Source of the DNA: Knufia peltigerae
Lineage: Eukaryota; Ascomycota; Eurotiomycetes; Chaetothyriales; Trichomeriaceae
Assembly (NCBI GenBank): GCA_030247855.1
Contig: JAPDRN010000002.1
Span: 806,001 to 870,000 of the forward strand
Length of the DNA: 64,000 nt
Reading direction: 5' to 3'
Both the position numbers and the translations under genes were made by a program. Shown here piece after piece: positions 1 through 10,493 of this stretch. The notes under the pieces were generated by a model, which ran no database searches, was not told the DNA's origin, and saw only the letters and a list, made by a program, of their open reading frames with translations. Position 1 is the first letter of the stretch. Each line of letters starts with the position of its first letter.

Positions 1-772
1 ATGCTCGTTTCAAATCCGCTTCACCTGCTTGCCACTATTTCACACACTCTCATCAGCTCTATTCCCGTCGCTCTTGTGGTGATACGTAAGACTTACAAAG
101 CTCGCAGCAAATTCACTGACAGGAAACCCTTCCTCACCCAGCTCAATCGCGGGCGTGAGGATCTGTTCCATACTGACCTTCCCACTACCAAACTTGGCAA
201 TGGTGTCGACCCAACCTGCCGCCGCACCTGGTACCGTCACAGCGAGTGCACTGTGGGTAGGTATATTTCCGTTCTTCTGGCCCAGCTCTTTGCGTACTTG
301 TTCGACCGAGGTATTCTTCGGACTCCTACCGGATCCATTCAACGCGTGTACTTTTTTGGTTTTGGCGTCGAAGAACAAACAAAACATGTCTCCTCCTATA
401 CCGGTCGACGAGGGTTCGGTCATGTTTAACGCAGCAGCTGTACCGGAGGTGTTAGTGTTGTCTGGTTATGAGGGTGTGGGTGGGCGAGGTATATCGTACC
501 GACTGCGACTGCGGCATCCTAAAGGGAAGAAAGCGAATATTAGACATGTTTCTGGGGGGGAGAGAAGATCAAGCCTTTGGTAGAATACATACAGCTGCGT
601 TCCCACCCATCTTCAATATTCTCTGTCCTGCCTCGGCTGCTAGAGGTTGCGTACATGCCACCATACCCTTCGTACTGTGCACCACACTGCGCCTACTTGC
701 GAATTGCACAAACGGTGGACTGGTGCTAGGGAAGACGGCCTCGGCCTTGAATGATTGCGTAGTTGAACCCAT
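1..772 (-). CDS. gamma-glutamyltransferase family protein (N-terminal part; gene runs off the left edge)
   Basis: Ntn-hydrolase-superfamily enzyme that transfers or hydrolyses gamma-glutamyl groups of glutathione and related compounds. Exons on the minus strand are 593-772, 500-518, 97-437 and 1-34 (continuing off the window). The joined protein reads through RRSVVHSTKGMVACTQPLAA, GGNAADAAVAVAAALNMTEP and SSTGIGGDMFCLFFDA, the hallmark N-terminal blocks of the family (seen). The second exon is only 19 nt and supplies most of the DAAVAV segment. The three introns have GTATGT/GTACGA/GTAAGT donors and TAG/CAG/TAG acceptors, and all junctions keep frame. The ATG at 772 gives a leader without an obvious signal peptide, so this looks like the intracellular YwrD-like fungal type rather than a secreted GGT. 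The autoprocessing Thr and the small subunit lie outside the window. About 190 residues are present. Confidence 0.9.
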
Positions 773-1518
773 TGTTGTCGAGTTTCAAGGTATGGCTGTC
801 GCTATCTTGAGAGGAGGGGTACCAGTCGAATCGATCTGATCCTTAATCTCGTGTGTCCTTGGTCGAGATTTGTTCGATCGAAGAGAGAGGAAAGCAGGAA
901 AATGACAAGAAGGGAAGTACAACAAGTCCCTACTTCAGGTGCCGAGTCTAGTTTGGTTCTCCGCCTTTGATATACTTTCGAGTAATAGTACGAGGAGGGA
1001 CAGAGAGAATGAATGAGTTTGGCAGATTATTTACCCGGGGAGCGAAATAAATTCATAGCATTTGAACGCGTGAGGGGCAAGATTCATCATATCAATTGGA
1101 CGAGTACGCCGTACAGGATGTACAGTAATTGATCGCCAGGGTTTTCGAATCATCCCTGTACAAAAGAGAAGATCCATTGGCTTGTCTTCTTTCAGGAAGA
1201 CCATCAAACTTGTCCATTCTGGCAGGTGAAAAGGCCATAGAATGATGCCGGCAACATCGCCATCGGCACAATAGCCGGTCGACCCTCTAACGGCTTGTTG
1301 AAGGACTTGTCCGTATCGATTGCGGGGAGTTGACAAAGATAAACGATAACGATAACGATAACGATAACGAGAGCGAGAGCAAGCGGGGCAAGTATTTACG
1401 GGACAAAAGAATGCGGCGATTCGAACTAGGAGGTCAGTCCATCTCATCGACGACCACCTTGCCAATACAGCCAACCTAGATCTCAAATACTTCACCTCAG
1501 GTACCTATAGGTAGGTAC
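773..1518. other. intergenic, 746 bp
   Basis: Promoter side of the gamma-glutamyltransferase and 3' side of the glycosidase gene. It holds a short hexanucleotide tandem repeat (1343-1370) but no supported gene. A 154-codon minus-strand frame here is low-complexity and unrecognisable. Confidence 0.6.
1343..1370. repeat. CGATAA hexanucleotide microsatellite
   Basis: Four to five perfect head-to-tail copies of CGATAA, followed by a GA/GC-rich degenerate tail to about 1381. Read directly from the sequence. Confidence 0.9.
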
Positions 1519-4500
1519 TCAAAAGACAACCACCTCTTCTCTATAAGGCACAACCATCACGTCCCCAACCAACCCATAATCCACGACAGGAGGTAATAAT
1601 GCACCACCTGCACCTGGACTCCCAGGGCCAGTTCCACTGGTCTCCAAGTCAAACCAAATAGGTCTCATAACATTCCCCAACGGTGTAGCAACAATTACTT
1701 CCACCGTATTCACACCTTCAACCAACAATGTCTTGATGTCGGCCCGCGGTCTCGTCACGTCCAACGGAGGCAATTGAACCCCATTCACCCAAGCCCGGAG
1801 GGTGTGTACGATGAAGCCAAAGTCTATGATGGCTCCGGTGGCACTGCCTATACTTCCCACTGACGATCCAGAAAACGGCCAAGTAAACGTCGTATTATAA
1901 TACCCCCTTCCAGACACGTTTTTCAGTCCGTCAATCTCTTGCCACGATCCCAACTTCTCAAGGTGATGCGTCGTATTGTGTTTCTGAGTGCCCGTAGATA
2001 TTTGCATGTCAGAAGGAGGATCCCAATGTTCAACCACGAGTGTCCAATTTGACAGTCCCAAACTCGACGAGCTGCATGGTTGAACTGATTTTGTCTCTCC
2101 CGAGGACGTGGTATACGTCTGTTGTGTCGGCCCTGGCCCGACCTGAAGAACAATATTGCCGCCGCCACTGCCACCATTACTGGAATTCGCACTGGAGGTT
2201 GTCACCTTGAGTATCCCAGACGATACATCAGTCAAATGGCCGCCTGCTCCTGTATGACTCGCGTTGTCGGACGGCCCAGCATGAAAGGCAACGATGGTCG
2301 ACTGGTTCCCAGCCAACGTGAATGGAATGGTGGTGCTCTCATTGTCTTGCGTGTACGTCACGATCGGCTCTTGCTTCCCAGTCCACGCATCATACTCGTA
2401 AGGTGTTCCAGTGACATTATTGAACCTGATCGTACCAACAGTATATCCTTGTCCGTGACGATCGTCAATGGCGTCGTTGTAGACGAAAAAATAATCCGTG
2501 TCGGTGGCATCATCCCTTCGCCACAATGTGTACCATGATCCATTACTGCTGACATTCGTCGTGGGATAAATACCCATCGAGGCCAAGGTCGTGGTTAGTC
2601 CGTCGTAAGACTGAGTGACAAGCACATTACTCAGCGACGACGACAATTCCTCCAGTGTTTGTTTGGCAGTGCTCTGCAGACTAGAATTCCCCGTCATCGC
2701 CGTCCCCAGAACCGTCGTAGGAACACCTCCCGAGAATACGATGGGCAACCCAGAGTGTGCGAAATCGACCAGTCGTTCAACACCACTAGCAGTCAACGAA
2801 TCATTCGCCCGCACGACCATTGCTTTGAACCCCTGTGCATCGGAAGCAAGTATACCGTCCTCTACTTTTGCAGAAGGCAGGTCCAGGTTGTCGGGACTGA
2901 GGTATTCATAAGTATACCCTCCCTCTTCGAGATCCGTGGGTTGATACGTCCTCAGCTGGATGTGTCCCGGATACGTCGTCATTTTCTGCCAAAACGCAAC
3001 GTCGAACTTGGGCACTCCGGTCTGCAGGATGAAATTGTTTCGGGCGATGAAATCGATTTGATCCCTATAATATTCCCAACCAGGATCGCTGGGTCCATGC
3101 ATGTTGGAGTACTGATAGTTGAATGTGGTGAAGACTGGCCAAGTTGTATTTCCGTACTAGAATTTGCACAACGCCACAAGTGTGAGTATCTCGAATATAG
3201 CAGAAGACTCGTTACAAGGATTGTAGAACTCATTATGACAACAGATGGGGTAAGGGTGATGACTTACATTGCCAGAATAAGGAAACCCATGAAAAACGAA
3301 CTGATTCACACCTCCCGCGTAGGACCGTTTGGCATGCCACATCAACTCTGGAAGCAGTTGGGCATACGCCTCGCCACGTACGGCGCCACATTCAGAAGAG
3401 ACAATCCGTCGTCGTGCAAGGTTGGCCGGACCTGCGTACTGTCGATAGCCATCGATCAAATCGCTAAAGTCGAGGGATTCGCATTCGGGTGCGTCGACAC
3501 TGGGGATATTCGCGAGCTATATACAGTATTCTGATTGTTAGCCATTCGAAACAACTTTCCACCTTTCGAGAAGATGCTTTTACTCGTCCTTACCATGTCC
3601 ATTGGCATATTATAAGATACTTGTGCCGAGAACTGTAAATCGAGATACTCCTCCGCCCATTCGTTCAGGCCCGTCAGGTACGCATGGTATTGCTTTGCAA
3701 GCTATATTCAATGATGGCACACCAACATCCGGTCAGTCTCGAACAACAATTATAGAGAGATGGTGTTAGGTGAATCTCACGGTCTCTCGATAGTCTGCCG
3801 TCCGACTCTCCCCTGCATCAGGAGCGTCCGTAACCCACCAAACGGGAGGATTCGACTCCTTCGCGTGACCGTTTCGATGGAACAGCGTCGGAAGCCACTT
3901 GTTGATGGAATATCCGTGGTCCTTCTCAAATTGTACCGAGAAACTCCTTGTCCAGAATACATTGGCTTCGATCTCGACGCTGTCCTCCCAGCCATAATTC
4001 CCGACTTGCATCAACAGCTCCCTGGTGCCGTTGATCAGCACGTACTCTTCCCAGAACTTGGTGATCGTTTGGGCTCCCTGAGAGGAGAAATGGTCTGCGG
4101 CCCACGATCCATTTTGGACAAAAGACTTTGCGGGTGTCTGTGGACCACCTAGGTCATCCGGTCCGTCTTGCGCTCGGTAGTCAGAGTGGATGAGGTAGAT
4201 GGCAAAGATGGTGTTGTTAACACCGCCACCACCACCACCACCACCACCGACTGTAGTACTGGCGTCGGCAGCATCAAACGTCACAGACACGTGGCCGTCT
4301 TCATCCACCATGTTAGTGATATCCCGGAGACTCTCTTCGGAGAGGGTGATTTGAGTGCGATTCATAGGTAAATCACCAGGCAAGCTAGGCTCTAGGGTGT
4401 TAGTCAGATACTCCGTCTTGATAGCCAGACCAGTGATGGCCGCTTGCAACGTCCCAGTGCCCCAACCAGGGAGGGTTCCGTTGAACGATCCTCCGGGTGC

Positions 4501-5128
4501 TGGTGTCGATACATTGAAAGCCACAAGGTCCCACGCGAGACCATCGCTGCCTTCGGGCGCGGGAACGCCAGTTCCTTGATTAGGTCCAATGGCAAAGTCC
4601 ATGATCAGGTCATTGTCTTTATGAGCTTGCGCGAACGCTTGGACAAGACTGTCTGTGATTGACAAAAGTCAGTACATTGGTAGTTGTATCATTCGGCCTT
4701 TCAATATTATTGTCACACGTACGCCATGCTGGAGTGCCAAACCCGTACGTTGCCCAATCCACAGGCGCGGAGTCTCCCCTCCCTGCACCATTACTGGGAG
4801 GGCCACCGTAGAGATAGTATCCCAGTAGCTCCAGACCAGCAGCACCAATGTCGCCCGCAGCTTGGACGTCGTCGGCAACAGTATCCAGATCAACGGATGC
4901 GTCTGGGGTCCAGTACCGAAATTTAGGGCGGACATTAACAGACGGGTTGCCGAATGTACCCTTGTCTACCACGGCATTTGTCGAAGGGTCTGTGTGATTG
5001 TTTGGCAACGCTGTGACGGGAAAGACGCAGAGGAAGATGACCAGTACGAAACTACACAAGACCTGTTAGATGTTAGTAGAGAGTTCGTCTCGATATACCG
5101 GCCGTTGGAAGTTTACCCCCGTCATCAT
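1519..5128 (-). CDS. secreted GH106-like glycoside hydrolase (alpha-L-rhamnosidase family)
   Basis: Six exons: 5117-5128, 4723-5062, 3781-4652, 3594-3701, 3268-3516 and 1519-3156, joining in frame to 1072 residues. The first exon is just 12 nt (MMTG). Joined to exon 2 it gives a hydrophobic signal peptide ending near VFPVTA, so the enzyme should be secreted. The N-terminal block with FRYWTPDASVD and the central block with VGNYGWEDSVEIEANVFW resemble fungal proteins annotated as GH106 or large secreted glycosidases. The C-terminal third looks like carbohydrate-binding beta-sandwich modules. Bacterial GH106 members cleave alpha-L-rhamnose from plant or microbial polysaccharides; substrate here is inferred. 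A nine-glycine tract lies in exon 3 (coding strand of about 4228-4254). Many N-x-S/T sites suit a secretory protein. Family call moderately secure, substrate not. Confidence 0.72.
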
Positions 5129-5853
5129 TTTGGAGTATTATAGCTTTCTCAACACTGTAGGAGAACAAGGGAGGTCATCGGCGTGATGTTTTGGTCATGG
5201 CTAACGCGAGGATTGCAAACTTCTGCTGTCCATGAAGACGAGGAACCATCCGACCTCGACGAGCCTGTTCGTAACGACACAGATGGGTGACGTCGGAAGG
5301 TCATTGTACCGAACGGTCAGTGTCCGAGTCTTCTCAGACGAAAATACTCTGTATCTGGAGAAAACTCTACGACAATGAAACTCAAAAGAGGAGAGGATGA
5401 TCGTATGAAAAATGGTACAGTTGCAGTCCCTTTGGCTAGACCATGAAGATCTACTGATGCATGCCATGATGAAGTTGCGGGGAATGGGTCATGGTTCGGG
5501 CTAGAAACGACCGAGGAAGACACGGCAACGAGACGCTTCTTCTTTGTAGAATGAAACAAAAACAATTTGCAATTTCTGATATTGAGATAGTGATCTTTTA
5601 AAAGAACGCTTCAGTATAAAAAGCATCTTAAAGAATTCTTCGCTGTTACCATGTCCCTTCATGTGGCTTGTATACATCACACCAACATGTTAACCATACA
5701 AATAGTCCAGTTCTCTCAGCCAAATCGATATATAATGAATGCGCCGTGCTGATACACCTGACCTTCGTGAGAAATCTGTGTAGTGCTGTCTCTGCTTGGA
5801 GAGATACTCCGTCCTAGTTACAATTCCACCTGTTGATGATACAAAAGAAAAAC
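5129..5853. other. intergenic, 725 bp
   Basis: Upstream of the secreted glycosidase and downstream of the repeat protein. AT-rich stretches occur near 5575-5640. No gene, tRNA or repeat recognised. Confidence 0.6.
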
Positions 5854-8800
5854 TCATGCTCTTCCGGCAATCGTGTTGACCACCTTCTCGATGATCCCCA
5901 TCCTCGGTTCCTCGTAATACCTTTGGCTTCGTGAGCTGGAGTGTCTGTCCATACGTGGCCGGTCACTCGAGTGTCTATGTCGACGAGAGCTTTCTTCGCC
6001 AGCGCTGTTCCTGTCGTGATCTGATTCATGGCTCCGATGACGATGTTCGCGATGACTTCTCCTTGGTGGTTCTGGGTCATTGACTCGGAGAAATAACAAA
6101 GCCTTAGTGTCGCTCTCCCCAGTTCCCAACCTTCTCAAAAGCCCAGGGATACCACCAGATCCGGAGTTGCTCCCACCACTGTTAGAATCTCCATGGCTAG
6201 GTCGTCGAGTTCTTCTCGACTCGCCTCCCTCCTCGGCTCCCGCAGCTGCTTCTTCCCCTTCTCTTGCCCTTCTTTCCTCTCTCTCTTGGCGCCTCCGAGC
6301 GCGTTCCGCCTCGGCTCTAGCATTAATTTCATCGGAGACTCTTCTTTGTCTTTCCCTTTCTTCGTGGCGCTTCCGTCTTTTCTCTTCTTTCGCTGCTGCC
6401 TCTTCAGCCTCCTGCTGTGCCCGTGCGGCCTGTTCGGCCTCCCGGCGTGCATCATTCCTTTCCCGTTTCTCTCTTAATTTTTCCTTGTATTCTTCCGATC
6501 CGTGACGCGCAATCTCTTCTTCCTTGGCCTTGGAAATCTGTCTAGCAAGAGCGCTGTCAAAGAGCCCGGCTTCGTCTTTCGTTCTCTCTAGTTTCGCCCT
6601 GTGACCGTGCAGATCAAGGCCATTCGATTCACGTCGAGTATGACGCCGCCGCCTGTGGACCCGGCTAGCAGCGCCTACAGCAGCGCCAGCAGCTCCTACA
6701 ATGGCTGCAGCTGCAACATCTCCAGCATCAAGACCCCCTTCATCAACCGTAGGGTCTTCGACGGCGGGATCCTCGACTGCAACTTCATCGACGGTATGTG
6801 CCTCGGCAGCAGCAGGCTCTTCAGCTGGCGGCTCCTCTGCTGCAGGCTCCTCAGCAGGAGGGGCATCTTCCGCCGGAGCAGCTTCATCGGAAGCAGGGGA
6901 TTCTTCAGCGGCAGGTTCTTCAGCGGCAGGTCCTTCAGCGGCAAGTTCTTCGGCGGCAGGTTCTTCGGTGGCAGGTTCTTCGGTGGCAGGTTCTTCGGTG
7001 GCAGGTTCTTCGGTGGCAGGTTCTTCGGTGGCAGGTTCTTCGGTGGNNNNNNNNNNNNNNNNNNNNNNNNNNNNNNNNNNNNNNNNNNNNNNNNNNNNNN
7101 NNNNNNNNNNNNNNNNNNNNNNNNNNNNNNNNNNNNNNNNNNNNGGCAGGTTCTTCAGCGGGAGGTTCCTCAGCAGGTGCGTCAGCTGGTGCTTCCTCTG
7201 CTGGCGCCTCGTCCACAGGAGCAGCTTCTTCGCTCGCAGGTGCGTCTTCAGCGGGAGCCTCTGCAGCAGCTGACTCTTCGGTAGGTGCTTCTTCTGCAGC
7301 AGGTTCTTCAGGAGCGGTCTCTTCAGCAGGGCCTTCTTTGGCGGGTGTCTCCTCAGTCGCTGGTGTTCCTTCAGCGGGTGCTTCCTCGGTGGCTGGCTCT
7401 TCAGTGGAAGGTGCCTCTTCGACAGGAGGTTCTTCTGCTGGTGCGGAGTCTTCCGCGGGTGTCTCTTCCGGTGCAGTATTGCCGTCTGCGTTTTCTTCAG
7501 CAGGGACTTCCTCAGCAGGGGCATCTTCTCCAGTGGCTTCGTTGGATTCTGCTGCCTCAGGAGCAGCCTCTTCTGCTGGTGCATCTGGTGTCTCCTCCGC
7601 AGACGGCATTTCCACGTCTGCGGTGGTAGCTTCGGCTGAAACAGCCTCATCAGATTTCTCTTCTGGTGCTTCTTCAGCTTCCTTAGTCGCTTCATCGCTC
7701 GCTTCTGCGTCTGGCGCATCTGCCGCGGGCGTCTCCTCATCGGCCGGTGCCTTATCGTCGCCATCAGGAGCAGCATCTCCGTCTCCATCGGTAGCAGATG
7801 GCTCTTCGTTGTTTCCATCAGCCTCTTCTGAAGAGGGAGCTGCCTCATCTGTTGGCGTTGGCTCAGTAGCCTCCTCGGCTGGTGGATCGGGGCTGCTACT
7901 CTCGGCAGGAGGATTCTCAGGAGGAGATGTGGCATCCCCAGTTCCGTCGGGGCCAGCATCTGCATCAACCTCTTTCTCTTCGCCACCTGCGCTTTCGGCT
8001 TCAGGAGCCGTCACTGGCTCGCCAGCGGAGCCGTTTTCTCCTTCTGGCTCTTTCTCTTCCTCAGCAGTGGTCTCCGTTGCCGCCTCTACTGGCGGGTCGC
8101 TCTCGTCGTTGGCCGGGGCGTCTTGTGTTGGCTCTTCGGCATCATTTGTTGCCTCTGGGTTGTCCCCGGAACTGTCGTCTGGTGGCGTAGCTTCTGACTC
8201 TGTTGTTTCCTCGGCTGGTGGAGCTTCGATTGAATCCGGTGTCGTTTCATCTGATGATGCTTGATTGGCCTCACCAGCTGGTTCTGGTGAGTCTTCATGG
8301 TTCTCCGGCGTCGCCGCTGGAGTCTCTTCGGATTCAACTGTAGGCGGATCCGCATCAATAATAATTGTGTCCGGGGCCTCGGGCCCGGCACCGACGTCAG
8401 ACATGGCTTGTTCAAGCACCTCAGCTATTTGCTCTGGAGGGGCGTCTGCTTCTTGCATTTTTTCTACTATTTCAACCACACTTTCTGGCTCTGATGGCTT
8501 GTCGTCATCGGTTGTTGTCTCCTTGGTTTCATCTTCTGTGTTACCAACATCGGCGGCGGCTTCAATCTCAGCTTCCTTTGGCGTTTCTGCCGGGCTTGTT
8601 TCCGCAGCTTCAGGAGGCGTGTCTTGCGCTTCCATAGCGGTATTCGCTTCTTCCTGTGAAGCCTCACTTGAATCTGGTGGAGGAGCTTCTGCTCCGTCTA
8701 AGATCCGGTTAGAAGATTGTGCCTGAGTATTTCCAGACCCCGACATACCTTCGTCCTTGGGAGCTTCTTCAGAATCCAATGGGTCATCTAAGACCGCGTT

Positions 8801-9151
8801 CGCTGTCGAACTTGTTTCTGCACTGTCGTCGGAAGCACCGTTGTCGTCTTCCAATAGTATTATTTCTTCTTGACAATTAGTATGTGTCAAAATACCTTTA
8901 TGGAGTGCTGGCTTGCCTTCAAGATCTTCTGGTGGCGGGTTCAACGATTCTGGTACCGCCTTTTCGTTTAATGCTGGCGATCCTGGCTGGGACTCGAAAC
9001 TCTTTAGAGGGTCGTCAGCAAATGGGGGAAAAGGGTATATTCGTTCGGGCGGCACAATGGGATGGGAAGAAAATGTGAGGGTATTTCTGTCAAAAGTTCT
9101 CCATTGAAACACAGGAAGCTGTGCATACTGGAATTGGTACGGCCGAGCCAT
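5854..9151 (-). CDS. long acidic PATEE-repeat protein with basic coiled-coil C-terminus (interrupted by a gap)
   Basis: Function unknown. The ATG at 9151 opens a roughly 1100-codon frame without recognisable introns. Residues 1-90 are ordinary sequence starting MARPYQFQYAQLPVFQW. The next 600 or so residues are extremely rich in Glu, Ala, Pro, Ser and Thr and almost free of Lys/Arg. They grade into perfect TEEPA/PATEE pentapeptides. After the repeats comes a short Ala/Val/Gly-rich hydrophobic segment (GDVAAAAIVGAAGAAVG), then an Arg/Lys/Glu-rich predicted coiled coil and an Arg/Ser/His-rich tail ending MGIIEKVVNTIAGRA. A 98-base run of N lies inside the repeat, and the two flanks are in different frames with that N count, so the gap size is wrong rather than the gene broken. 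Likely an intrinsically disordered scaffold or surface-associated protein; no family is claimed. Confidence 0.75.
6955..7046 (-). repeat. 15-bp tandem repeat encoding PATEE, running into the assembly gap
   Basis: Six perfect copies of a 15-bp unit (plus-strand GGCAGGTTCTTCGGT) at 6955-7044, then two more bases before the N run. Degenerate copies continue on both sides (about 6900-6954 and 7145-7500). Confidence 0.95.
7047..7144. other. assembly gap (98 N)
   Basis: Run of undetermined bases inside the tandem repeat. For the reading frame and the 15-bp repeat phase to continue, the true length must be 15k+13 bases, which 98 is not. Confidence 0.98.
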
Positions 9152-10493
9152 TGTGAGTTGAGTTGGGTTCTTCGACCCGAGGGTTGTGTCGATTCTGGTA
9201 CTTATTCTTTCTTTTGCCTTTCTTGCTTTTGACCATGACGGGGGGGACAGGCACAGCCGACGCAGGATTATATGGTATTCTGAGTGGCCAGAGCGTCGGT
9301 GTTTCCTGTCACACCTTCAGGCCGGTATCACGAGTGTCACGGAGGAATGGAAAAGCAGCGATGACGTGACAGCAACTGATCGGATGGTTTCGCTTGGGTA
9401 CATAAGCGGGAGACAAGCAGAAGATACGACGCAGGAAGCTCAAAAGGAGTTCGCAATGGCTGAGAACTTTGGAAGGAGGCAAAAGTTGCCAGATGGTCGA
9501 GCAATGGCCAGATCTTGAGGCCCGGGCATGATCTTCTGCTCTGGGAGTCATCTTTCATCAAATCCCGCCTCTCCTTCCAAGCGTAGGAATGGAGCATTTT
9601 GCAATTGGGCCACGTTGTAGCATACCAGCCGTTGCTTTTGCGCAAGTGTCGGGCCGGATGCTTTGGCGAAAGTAATGCGGACAGCGTGCAGAGGTAGCGT
9701 GGCTCGAAAAAAGATAGAAACTGACTCAGGGTCAGGCAACTGCAACTGAGACTGGAATCATCTTGGGTGAATGCCCGCAATTGGACGAAATGTGCAGCTG
9801 TACATTGTTGATTGGCCCGAATGGGTGGCCGAAAGTGACACTTGTGTTGATGCCCAACGACAATCCCACGGCTTCATTCGACGACGAAATGCAGGCAAAA
9901 GAGCAAAAGCCGGTGGTCGCTTGGTCGAATGACCAAGTCACCGTCGTTCAAATTCCCCCAAGTGAGACCAGTTGAGACCAGTTCGTGGTGCGACGTGGAG
10001 GAGTTCATGGAGACACAGGAAGTGAATGCACCATCCCAGGCCCAGCAGCACTAGAGGGCGAATTCCGCGTTCAGCCGATGCAAGTGCATGAGGGCATGTG
10101 ATAGAAGACGTTGGCTGATCGACGAAAAAAGAAACGCGGCATGAACAAATTGAAGAAGATTGGGAGGATTCCACTCGATTGACCCAGCGCAGAATCGACG
10201 GCACAAGGGGCGAACGAAGCGCAGGAACGGCATATAGATCCCAGTCCTCCCCCGTAGTCCCTCGTACTCGTATCTCGTTGGCTCTTCTCTTCCCTTCGTC
10301 CATCTCTATCGTCGCCTCACTTTCAACCAGATTTCTATATGATTCGTTATTGACCTTTATCGTGCAGAGCGGACTTCGTTGATCTCACGGTCGGCAAAGG
10401 GCGTTTCATCACGTGCATTATTCTATTATTCTATCCGAGAATGCATACCGAGAACCGCAGTCTACAACAATTGTATTCACCATCGTCATTCGT
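9152..10493. other. intergenic, 1342 bp
   Basis: Upstream region of the repeat protein and 3' flank of the MFS exporter. Short frames on both strands lack recognisable domains or plausible splice structure. Nothing else seen. Confidence 0.55.

Noticed and set aside
1031..1495. 154-codon minus-strand frame between the transferase and glycosidase genes
   Set aside because: It runs through a hexanucleotide repeat (YRYRYRYR) and has no recognisable domain or splice support.
6701..8264. Long plus-strand Ala/Ser/Gly and Leu/Gln-rich frames opposite the repeat protein
   Set aside because: They are antisense shadows of the Glu/Ala/Pro-rich repeat; composition follows from the repeat codons.
8853..8880. 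27-nt GT...AG segment with a TACTAAT branch-like motif in the repeat protein
   Set aside because: Far below a workable intron length and in frame; treated as coding.
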